A DNA stretch of 64,000 bases, from assembly GCF_003027925.1 (NCBI RefSeq), contig NZ_PYPS01000005.1:62001-126000 (forward strand), given 5' to 3'. The position numbers and the translations under genes were made by a program. The stretch comes from Micromonospora sp. RP3T. GTDB lineage: Bacteria; Actinomycetota; Actinomycetes; Mycobacteriales; Micromonosporaceae. Below the pieces are notes generated by a model. It saw only the letters and a list, made by a program, of their open reading frames with translations. It had not been told where the DNA came from and searched no databases. Shown here one piece after another: positions 25,270 to 36,518 of this stretch. How positions within the stretch are numbered: position 1 is the stretch's first letter; each line of letters starts with the position of its first letter.

Positions 25270-27012
25270 TCACGCCGCGGTCGGCGCCCGCCCGGCGGTG
25301 CCCGCCGACGATCCCTCGGGCCGGGCCGGCCAGGGGATCTCGGGGGCAAGGTGGAACGTGATCCCCGCGGCGGTCCAGCGCGGGCCGTGGCCGGCGAGCC
25401 GCTCCCGGAACCCGGCCCAGTCGTGCGTCGAGCGGGGCGACCAGCCCAGCTCGGCGACGGCGGGCAGGCGCGGGAACATCATGAACTCGATCTCGGCGCG
25501 GGTGGTGACCGACTCGGTCCACAGCGGCGCCTCCACGCCCAGCACGGCCTCGGCCGGTACGCCGTGGACGTGGCTGCCGGGATCCCAGTCGTACGCGCGC
25601 CGCACGTCGACGAGGCCCGCCCAGTCGTGCCCGATCGGCGTGTCCGGGGCGTACTTCATGTCCAGGTAGGCGTGGTTGCCGGGGGAGAGGATCAGTCGGG
25701 CGCCACGACGTACCGCGTCGGCGGTTGCGGGGTCTTCGCCGTTCGTGCCCCACCACTGGAGGACGCGCCCGTCGACGTGGGCGGCCGGGGCGAGCTGGTG
25801 CCAGCCGACGACCGTCTTCCCGGTGGCCGCGACCAGGGTCTGGGCCCGCTCGACGAAGGCGCGGTAGCGCTCCGCCGGCACCTTGAACGCCTCGTCGCCG
25901 CCGAGGTGCAGCCACGGGCCGGGGGTCAGCGCGGCCAGCTCGCCGAACACGTCGGCGACGAAGGCGTACGTCCGTTCGTCGGTGTGGTCGACGTAGCTGA
26001 ACCCGACGTCGGTGCCGGTGTACGGCGGTGGCGCGGTCTTGCCCGGGGCCAGTTCGGGGTACGCGACAAGCGCCGCGTTGGTGTGCCCCGGCAGGTCGAT
26101 CTCGGGCACCACCGTCACGTGCCGGCGGGCGGCGTACGCGACGATCCGCCGGTAGTCGTCAGGGGTGTACCAGCCGCCGGGGCCGCCGCCGACGCCGGTG
26201 GCGCCGCCGACCTCGGCGAGTCGGGGCCAGGAGTCGACGGCGATCCGCCACCCCTGGTCGTCGGTGAGGTGCAGGTGCAGGTGGTTGAGCTTGTACCGGG
26301 CCAGGTGGTCGACCACCCGCAGCACCTCCTCGACGCCGAAGAAGTGCCGGGCGACGTCGAGCATCGCGCCCCGGTAGGCGAAGCGTGGCCGGTCGACGAT
26401 GGTGCCGCCGGGCACCGCCCAGCGCTCCGCGACCGGGGTGGCGCTCTCGACCGCCGGGGGCAGGAGCTGCCGCAGCGTCTGCGCGCCGTGGAACAACCCG
26501 GCCGGCGTGTTCGCCGTGATCCGGACGCCGGCGGCGGTGACGTCGAGGCGGTAGCCCTCGTCCCCGAGCGCCGGGTCGCGGTCCGGGTCGTCGCCGTCCG
26601 TCCCGGCGGTGGGGGTGGCCGGCGACAGCGTGAGCGTCAGCGGGGCGTGCCGGTCCGGACCGGTGTGGTCGGTCACCGGGAGCGGGAACCCGGTGGCCGG
26701 GCGCAGCCAGCCGGCGAGCTGCTCGGCCACGTGCCGACCGGCGGCGCTGACCCGGATCGCCGCGTCCGGCGGCAGCGTGAAGTCGCCGGCCGGGTCGGGC
26801 CGCGCCTGCGCGGGCGCCGGCACCACGTCGTGGAGGCGGACCGGCGCGGGCGGGGCGAGCTGCCCGGCGGCCCGGTCGGCGGCGACGCGGGCCAGTTCGG
26901 CGGCGGTGGCCGGCGCGGCGGGCAGGCCGACGCCGGGCGCCGGGGCGGGCGCGTCGGCGGGCCGGGGGCATGGCTGCGGCCCGGTCTCGGGTGCTGTGGG
27001 GTTGGTCGGCAC
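25270..27012 (-). CDS. Beta-N-acetylhexosaminidase, GH20 family
   Basis: A 580-residue glycoside hydrolase that should remove terminal N-acetylglucosamine or N-acetylgalactosamine, for example from chitin oligomers. A GH20b-like domain (about 70-190) leads into the TIM barrel at FAYRGAMLDVARHFF. The catalytic pair is Asp-Glu in LHLGGDEAF (about 371-372), with HLHLTDDQGWRI and the substrate Trps at VLQWWGTNGE. There is no signal peptide: the N-terminus is Pro/Ala rich, suggesting a cytoplasmic enzyme acting on imported sugars. A LacI-type operator candidate lies 110 bp upstream. Confidence 0.92.
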   Translation of the reverse strand: MPTNPTAPETGPQPCPRPADAPAPAPGVGLPAAPATAAELARVAADRAAGQLAPPAPVRLHDVVPAPAQARPDPAGDFTLPPDAAIRVSAAGRHVAEQLAGWLRPATGFPLPVTDHTGPDRHAPLTLTLSPATPTAGTDGDDPDRDPALGDEGYRLDVTAAGVRITANTPAGLFHGAQTLRQLLPPAVESATPVAERWAVPGGTIVDRPRFAYRGAMLDVARHFFGVEEVLRVVDHLARYKLNHLHLHLTDDQGWRIAVDSWPRLAEVGGATGVGGGPGGWYTPDDYRRIVAYAARRHVTVVPEIDLPGHTNAALVAYPELAPGKTAPPPYTGTDVGFSYVDHTDERTYAFVADVFGELAALTPGPWLHLGGDEAFKVPAERYRAFVERAQTLVAATGKTVVGWHQLAPAAHVDGRVLQWWGTNGEDPATADAVRRGARLILSPGNHAYLDMKYAPDTPIGHDWAGLVDVRRAYDWDPGSHVHGVPAEAVLGVEAPLWTESVTTRAEIEFMMFPRLPAVAELGWSPRSTHDWAGFRERLAGHGPRWTAAGITFHLAPEIPWPARPEGSSAGTAGRAPTAA

Positions 27013-27323
27013 GACGACGGCTCCGAGGGGTGTATTTGCGCGGGATATGGCAAAGGTCAGGTTCGGCGATATCCGGTGCCGTCAAGGGTACGAGGGGAAT
27101 CGGAATTGCGTGATCGTGCGCGTGGAAGCGTTCCCAAAAACCGGTACGGACGTGGGCAGTGGTGACTCTTGTGCCGATCGTCACCGAACGGTCCCAGGTC
27201 CTGCGAAGTTCGCTTAACCTTCGCCCACCGATCGCTGACGAGCCGGGATTGCCGGTGGTGGCTCCCGGGGTATGTCCGAACTGAACCTTCGTTAAGTGTC
27301 AATGGCGCGCGTGGGAGGCTCTG
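27013..27323. promoter_or_regulatory. Divergent promoter region, hexosaminidase/ppdK, with LacI-like operator
   Basis: A 311-bp gap without a gene. At 27123-27136, TGGAAGCGTTCCCA is a near-palindrome like CebR/LacI operators (TGGGAGCGCTCCCA). The rest is less GC-rich, as promoters are here. The stretch CTTAACC ... CGTTAAG near 27212-27296 may hold the ppdK promoter. GGGAGG at 27312-27317 is the ppdK ribosome site. No small gene is convincing. Confidence 0.55.
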
Positions 27324-30032
<2,709 letters not shown>

Positions 30033-30040
30033 GCACGTCC

Positions 30041-30078
30041 CGGGCGGGGCCGCCGGTGACCACCGGCGGCCCCGCCCG
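30041..30078 (+). terminator. Rho-independent terminator after ppdK
   Basis: Perfect 18-bp arms (CGGGCGGGGCCGCCGGTG at 30041-30058, complement at 30061-30078), effectively a short-loop hairpin, followed by GCGCGCCTTTCC. It begins 8 nt past the stop. Confidence 0.85.
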
Positions 30079-30146
30079 GCGCGCCTTTCCGGCCATCCGG
30101 GCGTAACCTGAGCTTCCGCCACGTGTCGATCAGGAGGGGTGGCCGC

Positions 30147-30494
30147 ATGACCGCCGTCTGGGAGAACCTGACCGTCGACGCCCGGGATCCGTCCCGGCTC
30201 GCCCGCTGGTGGGCCGAGGCGCTCGGCTACCAGGTGATCACCGACAAGCCGGACGAGGTGGAGATCCGCCGCACGCCCGACACGCTCCCCGGCCTCGTCT
30301 TCGTCCCGGTCTCCGGGCCGAAGCAGGGCAAGAACCGGCTGCACGTCGACCTGCGCCCGACCGACCTGGAGGCCGAGGTGGAACGGCTCGTCGACATGGG
30401 CGCGCGGCACGTCGACGTCGGGCAGGGCGAGGCGGGGTGGACGGTGCTCGCCGACCCGGAGGGCAACGAGTTCTGCGTTCTCCCCCCGCGTTGA
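30147..30494 (+). CDS. VOC/glyoxalase-like domain protein
   Basis: A 115-residue VOC fold. WENLTVDARDPSRLARWWAEALGYQV is the usual first beta-alpha-beta, and WTVLADPEGNEFCVL the second metal-site strand. It belongs to the large group of glyoxalase/bleomycin-resistance-like proteins; substrate unknown. GGAGGGG precedes the ATG. Its stop overlaps the TTG start of dgt. Confidence 0.83.
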   Translation: MTAVWENLTVDARDPSRLARWWAEALGYQVITDKPDEVEIRRTPDTLPGLVFVPVSGPKQGKNRLHVDLRPTDLEAEVERLVDMGARHVDVGQGEAGWTVLADPEGNEFCVLPPR

Positions 30495-31720
30495 CCGACG
30501 ACGCGGCGCGGCTGGTCGCCGAGGCGCCGAAGGACACCGGGTACGGTCGGTCGCCGTTCGAGCGGGACCGGGCCCGGGTGCTGCACTGCGCGGCGTTCCG
30601 CCGGCTCGCCGCGAAGACCCAGGTGCACGCCGCCGGCACCGACGACTTCCTGCGTACCCGGCTGACCCACTCGCTGGAAGTGGCGCAGATCGCCCGCGAG
30701 ATGGGCGCCCGGCTCGGCTGCGACCCCGACGTGGTGGACACCGCCGGGCTGGCCCACGACCTGGGTCACCCGCCGTTCGGCCACAACGGCGAGGACGCGC
30801 TCGACGCGCTGGCCGCCGGCTGCGGCGGCTTCGAGGGCAACGCGCAGACGCTGCGGGTGCTCACCCGGCTGGAGGCGAAGGTGCTCACCCCGGACGGGCG
30901 GTCCGCCGGGCTGAACCTGACCCGGGCCGCGCTCGACGCGGTCGGCAAGTACCCGTGGCCACGCCGCCCCGGCCAGCGCAAGTTCGGCGTGTACGCCGAC
31001 GACCGCCCGGTCTTCGACTGGCTGCGCGCCGGCGCCCCGCCCGGCGACCGGCGCTGCCTGGAGGCCCAGGTGATGGACTGGGCCGACGACGTGGCGTACT
31101 CGGTGCACGACGTCGAGGACGGCATCCACGGCGGCTACGTCGACCTGCGACCGCTGCTGGCCGAGGAGGACGAGCAGCGGGCGCTCTGCGCCGACGTGGC
31201 GGCGGCCTACTCCGGCGAGGCCCCGGAGGACCTGGGCGGGGTGCTGGCCGAGCTGCTGGCCGATCCGGTGCTCGCCCCGCTCGCCGCGTACGACGGCAGC
31301 CACCGGGCGCTCGCCGCGTTGAAGGCCACCACCAGCGTGCTCACCGGCCGGTTCGTGTCGAGCGTGGTGGCCGCCACCGAGGCGCGGCACGGCCCCGGCC
31401 CGCACCGCCGCTACGCGGCCGACCTGGTGGTGCCGCGCCGGATCCGGGCGCAGTGCGCGCTGCTCAAGGGCATCGCGTTGCGATACGTGATGCGCCGGCC
31501 GGGTGCCAGTGGCCGCTACGACCGGCAGCAGGAACTCCTCGCCGAGCTGGTCGCCGCGTTGCTCGACCGGGCGCCGGACGTGCTCGACGAGGTCTTCGCG
31601 CCGCTCTGGCGGGACGCCCCGGACGACGCCGCGCGGCTGCGCGTGGTGATCGACCAGGTCGCCTCGCTCACCGATCCGGCCGCGCTGGCCTGGCACGCCC
31701 GGTTGGTGTCGGCGAGTTGA
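30491..31720 (+). CDS. dgt: dGTP triphosphohydrolase family protein
   Basis: A 409-residue HD-domain phosphohydrolase that cleaves dNTPs to nucleoside and triphosphate. RLTHSLEVAQIAREMG and GLAHDLGHPPFGHNGE supply the H...HD metal ligands, and VMDWADDVAYSVHDVEDGI the final Asp. The TTG start at 30491 overlaps the VOC stop (TTGA), and the first residues TDDAARLVAEAPKDTGYGRS agree with family N-termini. dgt close to dnaG repeats the M. tuberculosis order (Rv2344c, Rv2343c), although six genes separate them here. Confidence 0.93.
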   Translation: MTDDAARLVAEAPKDTGYGRSPFERDRARVLHCAAFRRLAAKTQVHAAGTDDFLRTRLTHSLEVAQIAREMGARLGCDPDVVDTAGLAHDLGHPPFGHNGEDALDALAAGCGGFEGNAQTLRVLTRLEAKVLTPDGRSAGLNLTRAALDAVGKYPWPRRPGQRKFGVYADDRPVFDWLRAGAPPGDRRCLEAQVMDWADDVAYSVHDVEDGIHGGYVDLRPLLAEEDEQRALCADVAAAYSGEAPEDLGGVLAELLADPVLAPLAAYDGSHRALAALKATTSVLTGRFVSSVVAATEARHGPGPHRRYAADLVVPRRIRAQCALLKGIALRYVMRRPGASGRYDRQQELLAELVAALLDRAPDVLDEVFAPLWRDAPDDAARLRVVIDQVASLTDPAALAWHARLVSAS

Positions 31721-31745
31721 CCGCCCGCCCGGCCCGGCCGGGAAG

Positions 31746-31759
31746 TGAGGGTAGCCTCA
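31746..31759 (+). promoter_or_regulatory. Possible iron-box-like operator
   Basis: TGAGGGTAGCCTCA is an imperfect palindrome 5 nt before the ATG of the siderophore-interacting protein. It resembles the core of IdeR/DmdR iron boxes (AGG-TA--CT) but lacks the full 19-bp site. Very tentative. Confidence 0.3.
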
Positions 31760-31764
31760 GTCGC

Positions 31765-32598
31765 ATGACGGATCGCCCGAAGTCGCTCACCGCCGCCACG
31801 GTCGTCCGGACCACGCGGCCCACCCCGCACCTGATCCGGCTCGTGCTCGGCGGTGACGAGCTGACCGGCCTGCCGGTGGGCGCGTACACCGACCACTACG
31901 TGAAGTTCGTCTTCCCGCCGGCCGGGGTGACCTATCCGCACCCCACCGACCTGGCCACCGTCAAACGCGAGTTCCCGGCGGCGCAGTGGCCGCGGCTGCG
32001 CGCGTACACGGTGCGGGCGTTCGACCCGGTCGCCGGCGAGCTGACCGTGGAGGTGGTGCACCACGGCGAGGAGGGGCTGGCCGGCCCGTGGGCGGCCGGG
32101 CTGCGCCCCGGCGACCGGGTGCTGTTCACCCGGCCCGGCGGCGCGTACGCGCCGGACCCGACCGCCGACTGGCACCTGCTGGCCGGTGACGAGAGCGCGC
32201 TGCCGGCCATCGCCGCCGCGCTGGAGCGACTGCCGGCCGGCGCGCCGGCCCGGGTCTTCGTCGAGGTCGAGGGGCCGGCCGACGAGCTGCCGCTGGCCAG
32301 CGACGGCGCGGTGGAGCTGCGCTGGCTGCACCGGGCCGGCCGCCCCGCCGGCGCGGCGCTGGTCGAGGCGGTCCGAGCGTTGGAGTTCCCGCCCGGCCGG
32401 GTGCACGCGTTCGTGCACGGCGAGGCCGGCGCGGTCAAGGAGCTGCGCCGCCTGCTCCGGGTCGAGCGCGGCGTGCCCCGGGCCGGCCTGTCCATTTCCG
32501 GCTACTGGCGGCGTGGCCTGGACGACGAGGGCTGGCGCTCCACCAAGTCGGCCTGGAACGCCGAGGTCGAGGCCGAGGAGGCCGCCGTCCCCGCCTGA
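31765..32598 (+). CDS. Siderophore-interacting protein, FAD-dependent ferric reductase
   Basis: A 277-residue SIP/ViuB-family reductase that releases iron from ferric siderophores in the cytoplasm. The FAD domain has LRAYTVRAFDPVAGELTVEVVHHG. The NAD(P)H domain has LLAGDESALPAIAAAL, HAFVHGEAGAVKELRRLL, and ends with the family signature LSISGYWRRGLDDEGWR. It stands alone, without siderophore biosynthesis or uptake genes nearby. Confidence 0.93.
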   Translation: MTDRPKSLTAATVVRTTRPTPHLIRLVLGGDELTGLPVGAYTDHYVKFVFPPAGVTYPHPTDLATVKREFPAAQWPRLRAYTVRAFDPVAGELTVEVVHHGEEGLAGPWAAGLRPGDRVLFTRPGGAYAPDPTADWHLLAGDESALPAIAAALERLPAGAPARVFVEVEGPADELPLASDGAVELRWLHRAGRPAGAALVEAVRALEFPPGRVHAFVHGEAGAVKELRRLLRVERGVPRAGLSISGYWRRGLDDEGWRSTKSAWNAEVEAEEAAVPA

Positions 32599-32656
32599 TC
32601 CGGGCTTCCTGCGCGTTCCACCGCGCCGCGACACCAGCGCCGCCCAGGATGGGGGC

Positions 32657-34291
32657 ATGGCGGAACAGGTGGGGGAGCAGCTCGCGACGCGGTCGCCCGA
32701 CCGGGTGGTGCTCGGGCTCGGCGTGGCCGGTGTGCTGGCCGTGGTGCTCTGGGGCGTGTTCGCCAGTGGTTCCCTGGCGTCGTTCGGCGCGGCGGGGCTG
32801 AACTGGACGATCGGCACGTTCGGCTGGTTCTTCGTGGTCGCCGCCGACGCGTTCCTGGTGCTGGCGGTGGTGGTCGCCGCCTCCCGGTTCGGCCGGATCC
32901 GGCTGGGCGCCGACGACGACGAGCCGGAGTTCAACGGGCTCGCGTGGATCGCCATGATGTTCAGCGCCGGCATGGGCATCGGTCTGGTCTTCTTCGCCGT
33001 CGCCGAGCCGATCCAGCACTACGCGGCGCCGCCGCCGGCCTCCGGCGTCGAGCCGCAGACCGGTGCCGCCGCCGCCACCGCCATGCAGTACACGCTCTTC
33101 CACTGGACACTGCACCCGTGGGGCATCTACGCCATCGCGGCGTTGGCGCTGGCGTACTCGACGTTCCGCAAGGGGCGGGGCAACCGCATCTCGTCCGCGT
33201 TCGTGCCGCTGCTCGGCGACCGGGCGTACGGCCCGGCCGGGCGCGCGATCGACCTGCTGGCCGTGTTCGCCACGGTGTTCGGCTCGGCGACCAGCCTCGG
33301 GCTCGGCGCGCTCCAGGTGGCGGCCGGCCTGGACCTGGTCACCGGCGTGCGGGACAGCCGGACGGTCGAGCTGGTGATCATCGGCGCGCTCACCCTGGCG
33401 TTCGTGCTGTCGGCCTTCTCCGGCCTGCACCGGGGCGTCAAGTGGTTGTCCACCACCAACGTGCTGATCGCCGTCGCGCTGATGCTGTTCGTGTTCGTGG
33501 TCGGCCCGACGGTCTACACGCTGGAGGTGCTGCCGGCCGCGGTCGGCGACTACCTGAGCGGCCTGGTCCGGATGTCGACGCGCACCGGCGCGTTCTCCGA
33601 CCCGGCCTGGCTGGGCTCCTGGACGATCTTCTACTGGGCGTGGTGGATCTCCTGGGCGCCGTTCGTGGGCACGTTCATCGCGCGCATCTCACGCGGGCGT
33701 ACGGTCCGGCAGTTCCTGATCGGGGTGCTGCTGGTGCCCAGCGGCGCCAGCGCGGTCTGGTTCGCGGTGATGGGCGGGACCGCGTTGCGGACCCAGGCCA
33801 CCGGCACCCGGGACCTGGTGGCCGACGTGGGCGCCGGCTCGGAGCAGGCGTTGTTCGGCCTGCTGGACGCGCTGCCGCTGGCCACGGTGACCAGCGTGCT
33901 CGCCATGGTGCTGATCGCGCTCTACTTCGTGACCAGCGCCGACTCGGCCTCGCTGGTGCTCGGTTCGTTGAGTTCGCGGGGTGCGCTGCGCCCGCACCGG
34001 GGCGTGGTGGTGCTGTGGGGCGTGCTCATCGGCGCGGTCGCGGCGGCGCTGCTGCTCGTCGGCGGCCTGGACGCGTTGCAGCAGGCCACCATCCTGGTCG
34101 CGTTGCCGTTCGTGGTGGTGATGCTGGGCCTGGCGGTGGCCCTGGTCCGGGAGATGGCCGCCGATCCGGTGCTGCGCGCGGGGGCCCGGCCCCGCCGGTC
34201 CGGCCTGGCCGCCGCGGTGCGCGCGGCCCGCTCGTACGAGGAGGAGGACCCGCCGCCGGTGACGCGGTGGCTGCACCGTCCGCGCGAGTGA
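32657..34291 (+). CDS. BCCT family betaine/carnitine/choline transporter
   Basis: A 544-residue, 12-helix secondary transporter for compatible solutes such as glycine betaine or choline. Family blocks are MFSAGMGIGLVFFAVAEPI, HWTLHPWGIYAIAALALAY, and WWISWAPFVGTFIARISRGR, which holds the aromatic box. The C-terminal tail is short (about 35 residues), so osmosensing extensions are minimal. The ATG follows a run of five Gs. The gene ends 10 nt before the palindrome of the next operon. Confidence 0.93.
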   Translation: MAEQVGEQLATRSPDRVVLGLGVAGVLAVVLWGVFASGSLASFGAAGLNWTIGTFGWFFVVAADAFLVLAVVVAASRFGRIRLGADDDEPEFNGLAWIAMMFSAGMGIGLVFFAVAEPIQHYAAPPPASGVEPQTGAAAATAMQYTLFHWTLHPWGIYAIAALALAYSTFRKGRGNRISSAFVPLLGDRAYGPAGRAIDLLAVFATVFGSATSLGLGALQVAAGLDLVTGVRDSRTVELVIIGALTLAFVLSAFSGLHRGVKWLSTTNVLIAVALMLFVFVVGPTVYTLEVLPAAVGDYLSGLVRMSTRTGAFSDPAWLGSWTIFYWAWWISWAPFVGTFIARISRGRTVRQFLIGVLLVPSGASAVWFAVMGGTALRTQATGTRDLVADVGAGSEQALFGLLDALPLATVTSVLAMVLIALYFVTSADSASLVLGSLSSRGALRPHRGVVVLWGVLIGAVAAALLLVGGLDALQQATILVALPFVVVMLGLAVALVREMAADPVLRAGARPRRSGLAAAVRAARSYEEEDPPPVTRWLHRPRE

Positions 34292-34300
34292 GTGGGTCTC

Positions 34301-34334
34301 CCTCGAAATGTAGTAGGAGTGCTACATTTCGAGG
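34301..34334 (+). promoter_or_regulatory. Perfect inverted repeat at the ABC exporter operon start
   Basis: 13-bp arms CCTCGAAATGTAG (34301-34313) and CTACATTTCGAGG (34322-34334) around an 8-nt spacer containing AGGAG. The right arm ends one base before the ATG, so it is either an operator over the transcription start or an mRNA hairpin holding the ribosome site in its loop. The XRE regulator at the operon's end is a plausible ligand. Confidence 0.7.
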
Positions 34335-34335
34335 T

Positions 34336-35310
34336 ATGACTGCGGTCGAACTCCCGGGGGCGGTCGCGGCCCCCCGGCCTCCCGACGAGGATCTGGTCCT
34401 CGACGTCCGCGACCTGCGCATGCGTTACGGCGCCGTCGACGTGCTGCACGGCGTCGACCTCACCGCCCGGCGCGGCGAGGTGGTCGCCCTGCTCGGGCCC
34501 AACGGCGCCGGCAAGACCACCACCATCGAGATCCTGGAGGGTTTCCGGCTGCCCTCCGCCGGCACGGTCCGGGTGCTCGGCGTCGACCCGGCCCACGGCG
34601 ACGAACGCTGGCGCGCCCGGTTCGGCGTGGTGCTCCAGTCCTGGCGCGACCACGGCAAGTGGCGGGTCCGGGAGCTGCTCAGCCATCTCGGCGACTTCTA
34701 CGCGCCGTACGCGACCGACCGGACGCCGCGCCCCTGGCCGGTCGACGACCTGCTGGCCACCGTGGGGCTGACCGGGCACGCCGACACCCGGGTGGCCCGG
34801 CTCTCCGGCGGGCAGCGCCGCCGGCTCGACGTGGCGGTCGGCATCGTCGGCCGGCCGGAGCTGCTGTTCCTGGACGAGCCGACGGTCGGCTTCGACCCGG
34901 CCGCCCGGCGCGAGTTCCACGAGCTGGTGCACCGCCTCACCGACCTCGACGAGACCACCATCGTGCTGACCACGCACGACCTGGCCGAGGCGGAGAAGCT
35001 GGCCGACCGCATCCTCATCCTGGCCGGCGGCCGGATCGTCGCCGAGGGGTCACCGGACCAGTTGGCCCGCCGCGTCGCCTCCGACGCCGAGGTCCGCTGG
35101 ACCCGCGACGGCGAGCGGTACGTGCACGCCACCGCCGACGCCACCGCGTTCCTGCGCGACCTGCTCCGCGAGCACGGCGACCGGGTGCGGGAGCTGGAGG
35201 TGCGCCGGGCCAGTCTGGAGGACGCGTACCTGGCCTTGGTGCACGAGGAGGAGACCGGAATCCGCACCGGCCGGGCCGAGCGGGTGTGGCAGCAGGAGGC
35301 GACGCGATGA
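34336..35310 (+). CDS. ABC-2 type exporter ATPase
   Basis: A 324-residue DrrA-like ATPase. Walker A GPNGAGKTT, signature LSGGQRRRLDVAVGI, Walker B LLFLDEPTVGFDP, then about 90 residues of C-terminal regulatory domain (SLEDAYLALVHEEE). Such ATPases pump lipophilic drugs or lipids. Its stop overlaps the permease start (ATGA). The ATG directly abuts the inverted repeat, with the only ribosome-like AGGAG in the hairpin loop. Confidence 0.93.
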   Translation: MTAVELPGAVAAPRPPDEDLVLDVRDLRMRYGAVDVLHGVDLTARRGEVVALLGPNGAGKTTTIEILEGFRLPSAGTVRVLGVDPAHGDERWRARFGVVLQSWRDHGKWRVRELLSHLGDFYAPYATDRTPRPWPVDDLLATVGLTGHADTRVARLSGGQRRRLDVAVGIVGRPELLFLDEPTVGFDPAARREFHELVHRLTDLDETTIVLTTHDLAEAEKLADRILILAGGRIVAEGSPDQLARRVASDAEVRWTRDGERYVHATADATAFLRDLLREHGDRVRELEVRRASLEDAYLALVHEEETGIRTGRAERVWQQEATR

Positions 35311-36158
35311 CCCCGACCACCACCGCGCTCCGGGCCGGGCTGCGGCGCGGCCTGATCGAGTTGCGCGCCACGTTCACCAACGGCCAGGACCTGTGGAACT
35401 ACTTCTTCCCCACGGCGGTGCTGCTGGTCGCCATGTTCTTCATGCGCGGCTCGACCGTGCCCGGCACCGACTTCTCGCTCGGCGCCCGGACGCTGCCCAG
35501 CGCGCTCGGCATGGGCCTGCTCTTCGGCGGCCTGCTCGGGCTGGCCCAGCAGCTCATCGTCGACCGGGAGGACGGCACGCTGCTGCGGGCCAAGGCGATC
35601 CCCAACGGCATGCTCGGCTACCTGGTCGGCAAGCTGGTGCTGATCTCGGCGATCTCGCTGATCGGCGTGGTCATCCAGCTCGTGCCCGGCCTGTTCTTCC
35701 TGGACGGGCTGCGGCTCGGCGACCCCGGCGCCTGGCTCACCCTGGCCTGGGTGGTGCCGCTCGGGCTGGTGGCGACGCTACCGCTGGGCGCGGTGATCGG
35801 CTCGGTGATCGAGAACCCGCGCAACATGGGCCTGGTGGTGCTGCCGATCTTCGGCCTGATCGCGCTCTCCGGCATCTTCTACCCGATCAACGGCCTGCCC
35901 GGCTGGCTCCAGGGCGTCGCCCAGGTCTTCCCGCTCTACTGGCTAGGCTTGGGCATGCGCTCGGCGCTGCTCCCGGCCGACCTGGCGGCGGTCGAGCTGG
36001 GCGGCTCCTGGCGGCACCTGGAGACGCTGGGCGTGCTCGGCGCCTGGGCGGTGCTCGGGCTGGTGCTGGCCCCGGTGGTGCTGCGTCGGATGGCCCGCCG
36101 GGAGTCCGGCTCGCGGGTCGCGGCCCGGCGGGAGCGGGCCATGCAGCGGGTCGGATGA
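35307..36158 (+). CDS. ABC-2 type exporter permease
   Basis: A 283-residue DrrB-like permease with six membrane helices. LIVDREDGTLLRAKAIPNG is the cytoplasmic coupling element, and PIFGLIALSGIFYPINGLPGWLQ the conserved ABC-2 segment. It is cotranscribed with the ATPase before it and the XRE gene after it (10-nt gap). Substrate unknown. Confidence 0.92.
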   Translation: MTPTTTALRAGLRRGLIELRATFTNGQDLWNYFFPTAVLLVAMFFMRGSTVPGTDFSLGARTLPSALGMGLLFGGLLGLAQQLIVDREDGTLLRAKAIPNGMLGYLVGKLVLISAISLIGVVIQLVPGLFFLDGLRLGDPGAWLTLAWVVPLGLVATLPLGAVIGSVIENPRNMGLVVLPIFGLIALSGIFYPINGLPGWLQGVAQVFPLYWLGLGMRSALLPADLAAVELGGSWRHLETLGVLGAWAVLGLVLAPVVLRRMARRESGSRVAARRERAMQRVG

Positions 36159-36168
36159 GAGGGCGGCG

Positions 36169-36420
36169 ATGAGCGAGACCGTGCACAACCGGATCGCGGT
36201 GCTGCGCGCCGAACGGGGCATCTCCCGCCGGCAGCTCGCCGACGCGCTCGGGGTGCACTACCAGACCGTCGGCTATCTGGAACGCGGTGAGTTCCGGCCC
36301 AGCCTGCACCTGGCGCTGCGCATCGCCGCGTACTTCGAGGTGCCGGTCGAGGTGGTCTTCTCCATCGAACCGTTCCCGCGGATCGGCGACGCCGCGGCCG
36401 GGGCCGGCCGTTCGGCGTGA
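36169..36420 (+). CDS. Small XRE-family transcriptional regulator
   Basis: An 83-residue stand-alone helix-turn-helix protein (NRIAVLRAERGISRRQLADA, LGVHYQTVGYLERGEFRPSL) with the family end FEVPVEVVFSIEPF. As the last gene of the exporter operon it probably regulates that operon, by analogy with many ABC-2/XRE units; the inverted repeat upstream of the ATPase is the likely site. GGCGG precedes the ATG. Confidence 0.9.
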   Translation: MSETVHNRIAVLRAERGISRRQLADALGVHYQTVGYLERGEFRPSLHLALRIAAYFEVPVEVVFSIEPFPRIGDAAAGAGRSA

Positions 36421-36518
36421 GGCCGGCGGGGCGGGCGGCGTCCGCCACACGTCCGTCCCCCCGGCCGCCGGATCGTCGGTCCGGCAGGGCAGGATGTACG
36501 CCGAGGAGGTGGGCGGTC

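Noticed and set aside
31746..31759. Confident IdeR iron box
   Set aside because: Only the core resembles it, so it is listed at low confidence and not as a finding.
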